Below are positions 32,097-41,531 of a stretch of DNA of 47,400 bases, one piece after another (the stretch's first letter is position 1; every line of letters starts with the position of its first letter). The stretch covers positions 1 to 47,400 of the forward strand of contig CAZDQL010000050.1 of assembly GCA_964507325.1 (NCBI GenBank), in the 5' to 3' direction. The DNA is from CAZDQL01 sp964507325. GTDB taxonomy: Bacteria > Planctomycetota > UBA1135 > GCA-002686595. Below the pieces are notes generated by a model. That model saw only the letters and a list, made by a program, of their open reading frames with translations. It was not told the origin of the DNA and ran no database searches. The position numbers were made by a program, and so were the translations under genes.

Positions 32097-35000
32097 ATGC
32101 TCCGACCCACGCTGCTCATTCCCCTCCTCCCCGCCGCCCCCTTCGCCCTGGCCCAGGAGACCGCCTGGGAGACGATCCAGCTGGACGCCGGCTTCTACTG
32201 CGAAGGCGCCTGCTTCGGCGACTTCGACGGGGACGGTGAGGCGGACGTCGCCTCCGGACCCTTCTGGTACGCGGGGCCGGACTTCCGCACGCGCCACCGC
32301 ATCTACGAGGGGGAGCCCTTCGACCCGGCCGGCTACTCCGACAACTTCTTCGCCTGGGCGCGGGACCTGGACGGGGACGGTTGGCAGGACCTCTTCGTGA
32401 TCGGCTTTCCGGGGAAGGAGGCCTGGTGGTTCAAGAACCCCGGCGGCGGCGACGAGCTCTGGCCGCGCTACCTAGTGCAGGACAAGGTCGACAACGAGTC
32501 CCCGGACTTCGTCGACGTGAACGGTGACGGCCTCGAGGATCTGCTGTGCAACGCCGACGGGAAGCTCTGCTGGTTCGAGCGCGTCCCCGACGACCCGACC
32601 GCGCGTTGGATCCAGCACGACGTCACCGGCGACATCGGCGCCAAGGCCTTCTCCCACGGCCTGGGAGCGGGGGACCTGGACGGAGACGGACGCGTCGACC
32701 TGCTCATGAAGCAGGGGTGGTGGCGGCAGCCGGCGTCCCTGGAGGGGGATCCCCTCTGGGAGCACCACCCCTACCCGTTCGGTCGCGGGTACGGCGGCGC
32801 CCAGATGCTGGTCTACGACGTCGATGGAGACGGAGACGGGGACGTGGTCTCGAGCCTGGAGGCGCACCGCTTCGGCCTCTCGTGGTTCGAGAACGTCATC
32901 GACCGGGGGGAAGGGGAGCCCTTCGTCGAGCACCCCGTCATGGGGAGTGAGCCGGGGGAGTTCGGCTCGCCCCTGGCGGTCAGCGAGCTGCACGCCCTGG
33001 CCCTGGCGGACGTGGACGGCGACGGGTTGACCGACGTCGTCACCGGCAAGCGCTACAGGTCCCACAACTTCCGCGAGGAGGGTTCGCGGGACCCTCCCTA
33101 CCTCTTCTGGCTGCGCCTCGAGCGGGATGACGAAGGGGCGCGATTCTCGGTCCAGGTCGTGCACGACGACTCGGGGGTGGGCACCCAGGTGGTGGCGACC
33201 GACGCCAACGGCGACGGGCTCGTCGACATGGTGGTCGGCAACAAGCACGGCACCTTCGTCCACCTGCAGCGCGCCCTCGACGTCCCCGGCGCGCGCGCCC
33301 TGGCGCCGCCCAAGCTCCCGCCTCCGCTCAAGGACCGGCGTTTCCCCCCCGGCGGGGTGATCCCCGTGGGAGAGGACGGCGACCCGCTGAACCTCGACTT
33401 CGAGACGGGGGACCTCAGCGACTGGACCGCCGAGGGGAACGCCTTCGAGGGGCAGCCGATCCGCGGCGATCCGGTAAGGGTGAGGCGCGACGACATGGAT
33501 GCCCTCCCCGCCGGTGACTTCTGGGTCGGCGGCTACGAGCTGCACGGGGACGGACGCACCGGGACCCTGACGTCGGAGCCCTTCACCCTCGAGCTCCCCT
33601 GGGCGGCCTTCCTGCTCGCGGGGGGCGGCCACGATTCCACCCGCGTGGACCTGGTCGCCGCCGAGGACGGAGCGCGCCTGATGAGCGCCACCGGGCGCAA
33701 CCACGAGGAGCTGCGGCCCGTGGTGCTCGACCTCTCCGCTCACCTGGGCGAGTGGGTGCGCCTGCGGATCGTCGACGAGCATCGCGGCGGCTGGGGGCAC
33801 GTGAACTTCGACCACTTCCGCCTCTACGCCGAGCGCCCGAGCTTCCCCGCGGGACTCGAGGTGCCCTCGCTCCTCGACGTGCGCGCCCACGCGGGCCTGA
33901 CCCCCGAGCGCGCCGCCGAGGCGATGAGCGTGCCGGAGGGCTTTCGCGTCGACCTGATCGCCGGAGAACCGGACCTGCACCAGCCGATCGCGCTCACGAT
34001 CGACGAGCGCGGGCGGATCTGGGTGGCGGAGGCGCACAGCTATCCCGTCAAGCGCGCTCCCGAGCCGGGCACCGACCAGATCCTGATCTTCGAGGACGCC
34101 GACGCCGACGGCACCTTCGAGTCGCGCAAGGTCTTCATCGAGGGGCTCGACCTGGTCAGCGGCTTCGAGGTGGGCCACGGCGGCGTGTGGGTCGGTCAAG
34201 CGCCGGAGTTGCTCTTCATCCCCGACGCCGACGGGGACGACGTGCCCGACGGTCCCCCCGAGGTGGTGCTCGACGGCTGGGGGTACCAGGACACCCACGA
34301 GACCCTGAACGCCTTCAACTGGGGGCCGGACGGGTGGCTCTACGGCTGCCACGGGGTCTTCACCCACTCCAAGGTCGGTCCGCCGGGGACCCCCGACGAG
34401 GAGCGGGAGCGAATCAACGCCGGCGTCTGGCGCCTGCACCCCGTCACGCGGGAGTTCGAGGTCTTCGCCTGGGGGACCTCGAACCCGTGGGGGGTCGACT
34501 TCGACGACCACGGCCAGGCCTTCGCCACCGCCTGCGTCATCCCGCACCTCTTCCACATGGTCCAGGGGGGGCGTTTCCACCGTCAGGCGGGGGCGCACTT
34601 CAATCCCTACGTCTACGACGACATCAAGACGGTCGCCGACCACCTGCACTGGGTTGGGGACACGCCCCACAGCGGCAACCGCCGCTCCGACTCGGTGGGG
34701 GGTGGGCACGCCCACTGCGGGGCGCTGATCTACCTGGCCGACTCCTGGCCCGAGCGCTACCGCAACACCCTCTTCGTCAACAACGTCCACGGCAACTGCA
34801 TCAACAACGAGCGGCTGGAGCCGAGTCGCTCCGGCTACGTCGGGCGGCACGAGGACGACTTCCTGGTGGCCAACGACCTCTGGTTCCGCGGCATCAACAT
34901 GCGCTGCGGGCCGGACGGCAGCGTGTACATGATCGACTGGTACGACGAGCAGGCCTGCCACCTCACCAACCCCGAGATCTGGGACCGCACCAACGGGCGG

Positions 35001-37319
35001 CTCTTCCGCGTGTCCTACGGGGAGCCCGCACCCCTGCGCGTCGACCTGGGGGCGCTGAAGGAGCGGGAGCTGATCGAGCTCTGCCTGCACCCCAACGACT
35101 GGTACGTGCGCACCGCGCGGCGCTTGCTCGCCGAGCGCGGTCTGTCGAAGAGGGGTCGCAGCAGGCTGGTGGAGATCCTCGAGACGCACCCGGAAGTGCC
35201 GCGGCGACTGCGGGCCCTGTGGGCGCTGCACGGGGCGGGCCGGACCGATGGGGATCTGCTCCTGGACCTGCTCGCGAGCACGCACCCGCACCTGCGCTCC
35301 TGGGCGATCCAGTTGGCCTGCGAGGGGGGCGCGCCCGAGCGGCGCTTCCTGGCGCAGATGGAGCAGCTCGCCGCCTCCGACCCCTCCCCCGTGGTGCGCC
35401 TCCACCTCACGAGCGCCCTGCAGCGCCTGCCCCTGGAGCAGCGCTGGGAGATCGCCCGCGGGCTCCTCGCCCACGGCGAGGACGCCGACGACCCGAACCT
35501 GCCCTGCATGATCTGGTACGGGATCGAGCCCCTGGTGCCCGAGCGCCCCGCCGCCGCTCTGGCGTTGGCGCGCTCGGCGCAGATCCCCAGCGCAGTGGGC
35601 TGGATCCACCGCCGCGCGGCGGCGGACGACGGGGCGCGCGAGGAACTGATGCGCGTCCTGGCCGAGGCCACCGGTGACGCCGAGCGGCGCTCGATCCTGG
35701 AGCAGACCTTGCGCGCCCTGGGCAAGCGTCGCGGCGTGGCGATGCCCGCGGCCTGGCCGGCGGCCTACGCAGCGATCCGGCGCGACGGCGACGGAGGCGC
35801 CCGCGAGCGGGCGGTGGTCCTGGCGGCGATCTACGGCGACGCGGCCGCCTTCCCCGAATTGCGCTCCAAGCTGGCGGATCGCGGGGGCGACCGGGAGGAG
35901 CGCGAGCTGGCCCTCGACGCCCTGGTGCGCGGCAAGGACCGCACGGCGGTGCCGGCGATCTGCGCCCTCTTGGAGGAGGACGCCCTGCGCGCCAAGGCGC
36001 TCAAGGCCCTGGCCTCCTTCGACCACCCCGACGTGCCCGCCGCGATCCTGGGTGCCTGGCCGCGCCTCGACGAAGGGCAGCGCCGCGACGCGATCGCCAC
36101 CCTCACCTCCCGTTCCGCGGGGGCCCTGGCCCTGATGGACGCGCTGGAGGAGGAGCGGGTCCCGCGCACGCTGCTCACCGCCTTCGAGCTGCGCAAGCTG
36201 GCGGCGTTCGGGGATCCCGCGCTGGACGCCCGGGTGGCGGAGGTGTGGGGCGCGGTGCGCTCCATCGGCGGCGACGCCCAGGAGGAGATCGAGCGTTGGC
36301 AGGGGATCCTGGGCGACCAGGCGCTGACGGCGGCGGATCTTCCCTTCGGTCGCGACGTCTACTCGCGCACCTGCGAGCGCTGCCACACCCTCTACGGCGT
36401 GGGGGAGGAGATCGGTCCCGACCTGACCGGCGGCAACCGCTTCGACGTCGAGTTCGTGTTGCAGAACGTGATCGACCCCAACGCGGTGATCCCCAACGAG
36501 TACCAGGTCACGATCGTCCTGACCGACGACGGTCGCATCGTGACCGGGATCGCGATGGAGGAGAACGAGGAGACGCTGACCCTGCAGACGGAGAACGAGA
36601 TCCTGATCCTGGGGCACGAGGAGATCGAGGCGCGCAAGCTGGACGAGAACTCGATGATGCCCCAGGGGCAGCTCGACACCCTCTCCGAGGAGGAGGTGAT
36701 CGCGCTGATCGCCTACCTGCGTCACGACCAGCAGGTGCCGCGGCGCATGACGGCCGAGAACGTGGCGGAGCTCTTCGACGGCGAGACCTTGGCGGGGTGG
36801 CGCGGCGACGAGTCCCTCTGGAGCGTGGAAGAGGGGACGATCGTCGGCGCTTCCCCGGGGATCGGCGAGAACGCCTTCCTCGTCTCCGATTTCGACCTGG
36901 GAGACTTCCGCTTGATCGTCGACGTACACCTCACGCCGCCGGAGGGGAACAGCGGCATCCAGTTCCGCAGCCACGCGCGCGACGACGGTTCGGTCGCCGG
37001 CTACCAGGCGGACATCGGCGCCGGCTGGTGGGGGACCCTCTACGACGAGCACGGCCGCGGCAGTCTGGTGGGGGGTGAGCAGGTCGACGCGGTGCACCCC
37101 GGGGAGTGGAACTCCTACGAGATCGTCGCCGTGGGGAACCGCGTGCTGACGGCCCTGAACGGCGTGCCCTGCGTCGACTACACCGACGGCGAGCAGCGCC
37201 CGCGCGGCGTCCTGGCGCTGCAGCTGCATTCCGGCGGGCCCTTCGAGGTGCGCTTCCGCGATCTGCGCCTGGAGCTGGACCCGGAGGCTCACCTGGTGAC
37301 GGTCACCGATTCGCGATGA
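32097..37319 (+). CDS. Giant PVC-type fusion: VCBS, dehydrogenase propeller, HEAT, cytochrome c, DUF1080
   Basis: This exported protein has about 1740 residues. After a signal peptide (LRPTLLIPLLPAAPFALAQ) come VCBS-like repeats to about residue 400 (FGDFDGDGEADVASG and similar) and a carbohydrate-binding-like beta sandwich (about 432-590). A PVC-type putative membrane-bound dehydrogenase propeller begins near 605 (PEGFRVDLIAGEPDLHQPIAL) and runs to about 1000, followed by HEAT-like helical repeats to about 1400. A c-type haem site, CERCH, sits at residues 1426-1430 with LDENSMMP as a likely Met ligand region. A DUF1080/3-keto-disaccharide hydrolase domain (about 1554-1735, from ENVAELFDGETLAGW) ends the protein. 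The set suggests oxidation and cleavage of sugars outside the cytoplasm, with electrons passing to the haem. An ATG 11 codons upstream is possible. Confidence 0.9.
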   Translation: MLRPTLLIPLLPAAPFALAQETAWETIQLDAGFYCEGACFGDFDGDGEADVASGPFWYAGPDFRTRHRIYEGEPFDPAGYSDNFFAWARDLDGDGWQDLFVIGFPGKEAWWFKNPGGGDELWPRYLVQDKVDNESPDFVDVNGDGLEDLLCNADGKLCWFERVPDDPTARWIQHDVTGDIGAKAFSHGLGAGDLDGDGRVDLLMKQGWWRQPASLEGDPLWEHHPYPFGRGYGGAQMLVYDVDGDGDGDVVSSLEAHRFGLSWFENVIDRGEGEPFVEHPVMGSEPGEFGSPLAVSELHALALADVDGDGLTDVVTGKRYRSHNFREEGSRDPPYLFWLRLERDDEGARFSVQVVHDDSGVGTQVVATDANGDGLVDMVVGNKHGTFVHLQRALDVPGARALAPPKLPPPLKDRRFPPGGVIPVGEDGDPLNLDFETGDLSDWTAEGNAFEGQPIRGDPVRVRRDDMDALPAGDFWVGGYELHGDGRTGTLTSEPFTLELPWAAFLLAGGGHDSTRVDLVAAEDGARLMSATGRNHEELRPVVLDLSAHLGEWVRLRIVDEHRGGWGHVNFDHFRLYAERPSFPAGLEVPSLLDVRAHAGLTPERAAEAMSVPEGFRVDLIAGEPDLHQPIALTIDERGRIWVAEAHSYPVKRAPEPGTDQILIFEDADADGTFESRKVFIEGLDLVSGFEVGHGGVWVGQAPELLFIPDADGDDVPDGPPEVVLDGWGYQDTHETLNAFNWGPDGWLYGCHGVFTHSKVGPPGTPDEERERINAGVWRLHPVTREFEVFAWGTSNPWGVDFDDHGQAFATACVIPHLFHMVQGGRFHRQAGAHFNPYVYDDIKTVADHLHWVGDTPHSGNRRSDSVGGGHAHCGALIYLADSWPERYRNTLFVNNVHGNCINNERLEPSRSGYVGRHEDDFLVANDLWFRGINMRCGPDGSVYMIDWYDEQACHLTNPEIWDRTNGRLFRVSYGEPAPLRVDLGALKERELIELCLHPNDWYVRTARRLLAERGLSKRGRSRLVEILETHPEVPRRLRALWALHGAGRTDGDLLLDLLASTHPHLRSWAIQLACEGGAPERRFLAQMEQLAASDPSPVVRLHLTSALQRLPLEQRWEIARGLLAHGEDADDPNLPCMIWYGIEPLVPERPAAALALARSAQIPSAVGWIHRRAAADDGAREELMRVLAEATGDAERRSILEQTLRALGKRRGVAMPAAWPAAYAAIRRDGDGGARERAVVLAAIYGDAAAFPELRSKLADRGGDREERELALDALVRGKDRTAVPAICALLEEDALRAKALKALASFDHPDVPAAILGAWPRLDEGQRRDAIATLTSRSAGALALMDALEEERVPRTLLTAFELRKLAAFGDPALDARVAEVWGAVRSIGGDAQEEIERWQGILGDQALTAADLPFGRDVYSRTCERCHTLYGVGEEIGPDLTGGNRFDVEFVLQNVIDPNAVIPNEYQVTIVLTDDGRIVTGIAMEENEETLTLQTENEILILGHEEIEARKLDENSMMPQGQLDTLSEEEVIALIAYLRHDQQVPRRMTAENVAELFDGETLAGWRGDESLWSVEEGTIVGASPGIGENAFLVSDFDLGDFRLIVDVHLTPPEGNSGIQFRSHARDDGSVAGYQADIGAGWWGTLYDEHGRGSLVGGEQVDAVHPGEWNSYEIVAVGNRVLTALNGVPCVDYTDGEQRPRGVLALQLHSGGPFEVRFRDLRLELDPEAHLVTVTDSR

Positions 37320-38389
37320 CGGATCTTCCGATCGTGGTCGACTGCCACGCCCACCTCGACGGGCGCCATCTGGGGAACGAGGGGGCCGGTCTGCGCGGCA
37401 TCCTCGAGCGCTGCGAGCGCTACGGGGTGGGGGCGCTGGTCTTCTCGCTCTTCCTGGAGGAGGGGGGCTTGGAGTTGCCCCTGGAGGAGATCGAGGGTAT
37501 CGCCGCGGACCACGCCACGGTGGTCGGGGTGTCCCTCGGGCTCTACCCTCCGCTCGCGGCCGTTCCGCGGGAGACGCTCGACGCGCAGGTGGCGCACGCC
37601 CGCACGGCGGCCCTCGAGCTGGCCCGTGAGGGTCGCGTCGTGGCGATCGGCGAGGTGGGGCTCGACTACTACTGGCCCGCGGTCGAGCACCTGAGGGAGC
37701 AGAAGCTCGAGCCGGGTGAGATCGACAGCCGCGTGGCGACGGCGCACGAGGAGATCCTGCGCGAGCAGCCGGTGCAGGACTGCATCGAGACGCAGCAGGC
37801 GCTCTTCCGCGCCATGATCGAGCTGGCGGTGGAGGCGGACCTGCCGCTCGTCATCCACGGCCGCGACGCCTACGCCGACATCCTGCACGTCCTGGGGGAG
37901 AGCGAGATCGACCCCCGTCGTGTCATGTTGCACTGCTTCGCCGGCACGCCCGAGATCGCGGTGGAGGCGGCGGGTCGCGGTTACACCCTCTCGATCCCCT
38001 CCTCGGTCGGCTACCGCGCCAAGTTCGCCGCCGCCGCCCGCGCGGTCGACCTGTCGGCGCTGGTGACCGAGACCGACTCGCCGTACCACAGTCCCTTCGT
38101 CGGCTTGTGGAAGGCCGCCGGCAAGCAGGCCCGCGAGGCGGGCCGGCCGGAGGATCAGGGCCGACTCTTCCTCGAGCGGGTCGAGGAGCGCTACCCCGGC
38201 CTCTCCTTCGGCGAGGTGCCCGCCACCGAGCACCTCCTCAAGGGCTCCAAGCGCGCCGTCAACGAACCGACCTTCGTGCGCTGCGCGGCGACGGGGCTGG
38301 CGGAGGTGCTGAGGCGGGGGGTGGGGGAGGTGTGCGAGGCGACGTGGGGGAACGCGGAGCGGCTCTTCGGGCTCGATTCGAGGCGGTGA
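37316..38389 (+). CDS. TatD-family metal-dependent hydrolase
   Basis: This 357-residue protein is longer than the usual 260 or so. Metal ligands are visible: DCHAHLD (His 11, His 13), GEVGLDYY (Glu), VIHGRDA (His), LHCFAG (His) and TETDSPYHSP (Asp). Extra length comes from an insertion after the sixth strand and a long stretch between DSPYHSP and the C-terminal helix. The family includes 3'-5' DNases, but diverged members may act on other substrates. The start forms an ATGA overlap with the giant fusion gene, so the two are translationally coupled. This is unexpected for a housekeeping nuclease and an exported oxidoreductase. Confidence 0.85.
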   Translation: MTDLPIVVDCHAHLDGRHLGNEGAGLRGILERCERYGVGALVFSLFLEEGGLELPLEEIEGIAADHATVVGVSLGLYPPLAAVPRETLDAQVAHARTAALELAREGRVVAIGEVGLDYYWPAVEHLREQKLEPGEIDSRVATAHEEILREQPVQDCIETQQALFRAMIELAVEADLPLVIHGRDAYADILHVLGESEIDPRRVMLHCFAGTPEIAVEAAGRGYTLSIPSSVGYRAKFAAAARAVDLSALVTETDSPYHSPFVGLWKAAGKQAREAGRPEDQGRLFLERVEERYPGLSFGEVPATEHLLKGSKRAVNEPTFVRCAATGLAEVLRRGVGEVCEATWGNAERLFGLDSRR

Positions 38390-38489
38390 GGTCGCCTGGC
38401 GCGGGGGGATCCTCAGGAAGAACCCAGGATCGGGCGTTGATGGACGGCTGCACTCCCGTGGGTCACCTCCGGACGGAGAGCAGAACTCG

Positions 38490-38495
38490 TACCCT
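38490..38495 (+). promoter_or_regulatory. TACCCT hexamer nine bases before the M20 start
   Basis: A TAnnnT hexamer is placed like the TAGGAT motifs and no ribosome-binding site is apparent. It is a weak candidate -10 element on its own. Confidence 0.25.
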
Positions 38496-38504
38496 GGACG
38501 AGCG

Positions 38505-39707
38505 ATGAACCGAGCGGAAGTGCGAGCGTGGGTAGAGGAGCGCCGCGATCAGATCCTCGACCTCCTGGCCGAGATGATCGCGACCGACAGCGTCACCGGC
38601 GGAGAGCTACCGCTAGCGGAGCTCTGCGCGGCTTGGCTGCGCGAGCACGGGATCGAGGCGATCCTGCAACCCTGCCTCGACCGGGCGAACGTCGTCAGTG
38701 TGGTGGGGAGCGGGGAGCCGACCCTGCTCCTCGCCGGGCACCTGGACACCGTCGGGCCCGGGGATGGCGCCTGGACCTACGGCCCATGGACGCCGACGAT
38801 CGCGGAAGGGCGGATGTACGGCCTGGGCGCGAGCGACATGCACGCCTCGACGGTGGGGGCGTACTTCGCTTCGCTCTTCCTCGCGACTCGCGATCTGCCG
38901 GGCCGTCTCGTGACCATGTTCGCCATCGAGGAGGAGCGCAGCGGCGCCGGCAGCGCGGAGTTCGTGAAGTGGGCGCGCGAGGAGCGCTTCCTCGACTTCT
39001 CCCGTACCGAATGCGTCATGGCGGAGCCCACCGACCTGAAGTACGTCTGCCTGGGGAATCGCTGCGCCTCGTTCGTACGGCTGACCGTCGAGGGGATCGG
39101 GGGGCACGGGGCGCGCCCGGGTCAGGCGCGCAACCCCCTGGTCAAGTTGAACCAGATCCTGGCCGGGCTGGCCGACTTGCAGGAGCAGTGGCGCAGGGAG
39201 CACGCCGACCCGCGCTTCGGTCGCACGACGCTGACCCCCACTTCGCTGGAAGGGGGGAGCGTCGAGCGCCCCAACGCGATCCCCGTGGGGGCAGCGGCGC
39301 TGGTGGACTGCCGATTGACGCCGGCGCTCAGCGCGGACGGGCGCGCGCTCTTCCGGAGCGGCGTGGAAAAGTGCCTGCTCGGCTTCGAGGAGAAGGGGTT
39401 CCGCATCGACTGGGAGGAGCGTCACGTCCGTGCGGGCCACCTCCTGGCGGAGGACCATCCCCTGGCCGAGCTCGCCATGACGGTCCTGCGCGACGACCTG
39501 GGGGTCGCCGACGCCCACTTCCACTACACCGCGGCGGGCAACGACTCGTCCTGCTTCGACGAGGCGGGGATCCCGATCGTCAACAAGCTGGGGCCGGGGA
39601 ACCTGGAGTCGATCCACCGGGCGGACGAGTTCGTCGAGGTGGAGAGCGTCCTGAGGGGGGTGGAGCTCTACATCTGGCTGGGGCTGCGCTACTTCGGGCT
39701 ATCGTGA
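38505..39707 (+). CDS. M20-family metallopeptidase (ArgE/DapE-like)
   Basis: This 400-residue cytoplasmic protein has M20 landmarks: LLLAGHLDTVGPGD (metal His and Asp), LGASDMHASTV (bridging Asp region, with His where Lys is usual after DM), TMFAIEEERSGAGSAEF (catalytic Glu), ECVMAEPTDL and VEGIGGHGARPG in the dimerisation domain. The C-terminal ESIHRADEFVEVES supplies the last metal His. Relatives cleave N-acyl amino acids or dipeptides, such as acetylornithine or succinyl-diaminopimelate. The exact substrate is unclear. yjbQ starts five bases after its stop. Confidence 0.9.
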   Translation: MNRAEVRAWVEERRDQILDLLAEMIATDSVTGGELPLAELCAAWLREHGIEAILQPCLDRANVVSVVGSGEPTLLLAGHLDTVGPGDGAWTYGPWTPTIAEGRMYGLGASDMHASTVGAYFASLFLATRDLPGRLVTMFAIEEERSGAGSAEFVKWAREERFLDFSRTECVMAEPTDLKYVCLGNRCASFVRLTVEGIGGHGARPGQARNPLVKLNQILAGLADLQEQWRREHADPRFGRTTLTPTSLEGGSVERPNAIPVGAAALVDCRLTPALSADGRALFRSGVEKCLLGFEEKGFRIDWEERHVRAGHLLAEDHPLAELAMTVLRDDLGVADAHFHYTAAGNDSSCFDEAGIPIVNKLGPGNLESIHRADEFVEVESVLRGVELYIWLGLRYFGLS

Positions 39708-39711
39708 TGGG

Positions 39712-40134
39712 ATGAAGTCCCACACCGCCGAGCTCCATTTCCAGGTCCCCACCCGCATGGCCTTCGTCCACATCACCCCGGAGGTCGAGGCCGAAGTCAG
39801 GAACAGCGGCATCCGCGAAGGCCTCTGCCTGGTCAACGCCATGCACATCACCGCCAGCGTCTTCATCAACGACGACGAGCCGGGGCTGCACGAGGACTAC
39901 GCCCGCTGGCTGGAGGAGCTGGCCCCCTTCTCCGCCAGCCCGAAGGACTACCACCACAACCGCACCGGCGAGGACAACGGCGATGCGCACCTCAAGCGTC
40001 AGGTGATGGGGCGCGAGGTGGTGGTGGCGGTGACCGACGGGCGCCTGCACTTCGGTACGTGGGAGCGCATCTTCTACGGGGAGTTCGACGGCCGCCGAGA
40101 CAAGCGGGTGTTGGTGAAGGTGATCGGGGAGTAG
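39712..40134 (+). CDS. yjbQ: YjbQ (UPF0047) family protein
   Basis: This 140-residue protein matches the small, widespread YjbQ family almost along its whole length: MHITASVFINDDEPGL, the NRTGEDNGDAHLKRQVMGREV loop and the C-terminal GTWERIFYGEFDGRRDKRVLVKV. Some members show a weak thiamine-phosphate synthase activity, and the physiological role is unsettled. The length is normal and the key His, Asp and Glu residues are present. It is packed between the M20 peptidase (five-base gap) and an unknown gene whose ribosome-binding site overlaps its stop. Confidence 0.9.
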   Translation: MKSHTAELHFQVPTRMAFVHITPEVEAEVRNSGIREGLCLVNAMHITASVFINDDEPGLHEDYARWLEELAPFSASPKDYHHNRTGEDNGDAHLKRQVMGREVVVAVTDGRLHFGTWERIFYGEFDGRRDKRVLVKVIGE

Positions 40135-40142
40135 GAGTCGAC

Positions 40143-40682
40143 GTGGCTGCCCTCGAACGACTCGGCCGGTACTGGAAGCGGGAGCGCACCTCGACCTGGC
40201 CGGCGCCGCGGGAGCTCTTTCTGCTCCGGATCGACGATCCGAGGGAGTTGCCCGACGAGTTGGACCTCCCCTCGGAGCACTTCGTCGGTTTCGTGGCATG
40301 GGAGACCGCCGACCTGCCCGTCGGAGAAGTCATACCGGTCGTCGACCGCCTACTGGACGCCGGCTGCGTGTACTTCCACGCATGGGGTGCGGACAGTGGA
40401 CGCGTGCACGACATCGCTGATGAGTCCATCGTCATACGGGAGATCGACGCAGACGAGGACTACCCCGACGACGCGCCCTTGATCATGACCACCGGGGAGG
40501 AGGGGCCGTTGGACGAGGCCCTGTTCTGGGTCCTGTACTGCACGGAGTGCGACGACGCATTCCAGGACTCCTGCCGCGCCGTGCTGGCGCTCCTCATCGG
40601 AGTCGACGCCGAGGTCGAACAGCGCATCCGCTACGCCCTGGAGCATCCCGAACGCTTCATCAAGGAGGTCTGCTCGGACTGA
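40143..40682 (+). CDS. Small uncharacterised cytoplasmic protein
   Basis: This 179-residue protein has a GTG start with an AGGAG ribosome-binding site five to six bases upstream, overlapping the yjbQ stop. It has no signal or membrane segment. Visible stretches are HFVGFVAWETADLPVG, LLDAGCVYFHAWGADSGRVHD and DEALFWVLYCTECDDAF. These recall a small family of proteins of unknown function, but I cannot name it with certainty. It is acidic, with a Cys pattern that could be structural. The coupled start suggests the same transcript as yjbQ. Confidence 0.65.
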   Translation: MAALERLGRYWKRERTSTWPAPRELFLLRIDDPRELPDELDLPSEHFVGFVAWETADLPVGEVIPVVDRLLDAGCVYFHAWGADSGRVHDIADESIVIREIDADEDYPDDAPLIMTTGEEGPLDEALFWVLYCTECDDAFQDSCRAVLALLIGVDAEVEQRIRYALEHPERFIKEVCSD

Positions 40683-40746
40683 TCGCAGCCCAGTATCCTC
40701 CTCCCCCCGCCCCTCCACCCAACTCCCGCACGTCGAAGAAAGAGCC

Positions 40747-41526
40747 ATGTCCGACCAACCGCAGTCCGAGTTCCCCGAGAACCACTGGCCCGAGATCCAG
40801 CGCCGCGCCGAGGCGCAGGGCGCGGAAGCGGTGATCGCCTACATCGACGGAGCCGAGGAGGATCCCCAACGCCTGAACCTCTACGAATTCGCACGCCAAG
40901 CACTCGGCCAGCGAGATTGGAGCGGGAAGAACCTGGACGTCCCCGCCGCGGTCGCCCGGGCCGGGATCGCGGCGGTGATGGCCTTCGCGCAGGTAGTCGA
41001 AGACGCAGAGCGGCGCACGCGGGTGACTGACTTCGCGAACGTCATGTCCTTCAACCTCTCGGCGGACCTGGCGGAGTGCTGGCCGGGCGACGAGCTGCCG
41101 CGTAGGCGCGAGCACTTCGAAACTGGCCTCGAGGCCGCCGAGGACTGCCTGCGCTGGCGCAGGGAGCTCGCCAAGGGAGACTCCCCGATGTCGATGGCGC
41201 ACTGGGCGCGGGGGATGCACCTCCTGTCGCTCCAGCGCCCGGCGGAGGCGGTGGAGGACTTCGAGGCGGCGTGTCGCCACAGCCACGCCGCGGCGCAGGC
41301 GGATGGCAAGTCGCACGCCGTCGAGGCGAACGGGGACTTCATCGTGATCCTGAACGGCGGCTACGCCGGCATCGCGCAAGCCGCAGCCGGAGTCGCGGAA
41401 GGTCGCGAGCGGTACGAAGCGGCGTGCCGGGCGTTCGCCGAGACAGATCAGGCGGAGTTGAAGGGCGACGCGCAGTTCGGCCTGGACCAGTTGCAGGTCG
41501 TGGGCGCGAAGTTCTTGGGGAGGTAG
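40747..41526 (+). CDS. Helical, TPR-like protein of unknown function
   Basis: This 259-residue, mostly helical, acidic cytoplasmic protein has no signal peptide. The helices EAVIAYIDGAEEDPQRLNLYEFARQAL and the pair MSMAHWARGMHLLSLQRPAEAVEDFEAACRHSHAAA (as separate helices) resemble tetratricopeptide-type repeats. No enzyme motif is present. A ribosome-binding-like AGAAAGAG lies just before the ATG. It is the last plus-strand gene before a minus-strand pair. The family is not recognised. Confidence 0.6.
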   Translation: MSDQPQSEFPENHWPEIQRRAEAQGAEAVIAYIDGAEEDPQRLNLYEFARQALGQRDWSGKNLDVPAAVARAGIAAVMAFAQVVEDAERRTRVTDFANVMSFNLSADLAECWPGDELPRRREHFETGLEAAEDCLRWRRELAKGDSPMSMAHWARGMHLLSLQRPAEAVEDFEAACRHSHAAAQADGKSHAVEANGDFIVILNGGYAGIAQAAAGVAEGRERYEAACRAFAETDQAELKGDAQFGLDQLQVVGAKFLGR

Positions 41527-41531
41527 GCCCG

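Noticed and set aside
32472..37292. Minus-strand open frame of 1606 codons opposite the giant fusion gene
   Set aside because: It is a shadow: high GC with strong third-position bias leaves the opposite frame free of stops. Its translation is Val/Asp/Gln/His-rich with no domain, while the plus strand has clear domains and a CxxCH site.
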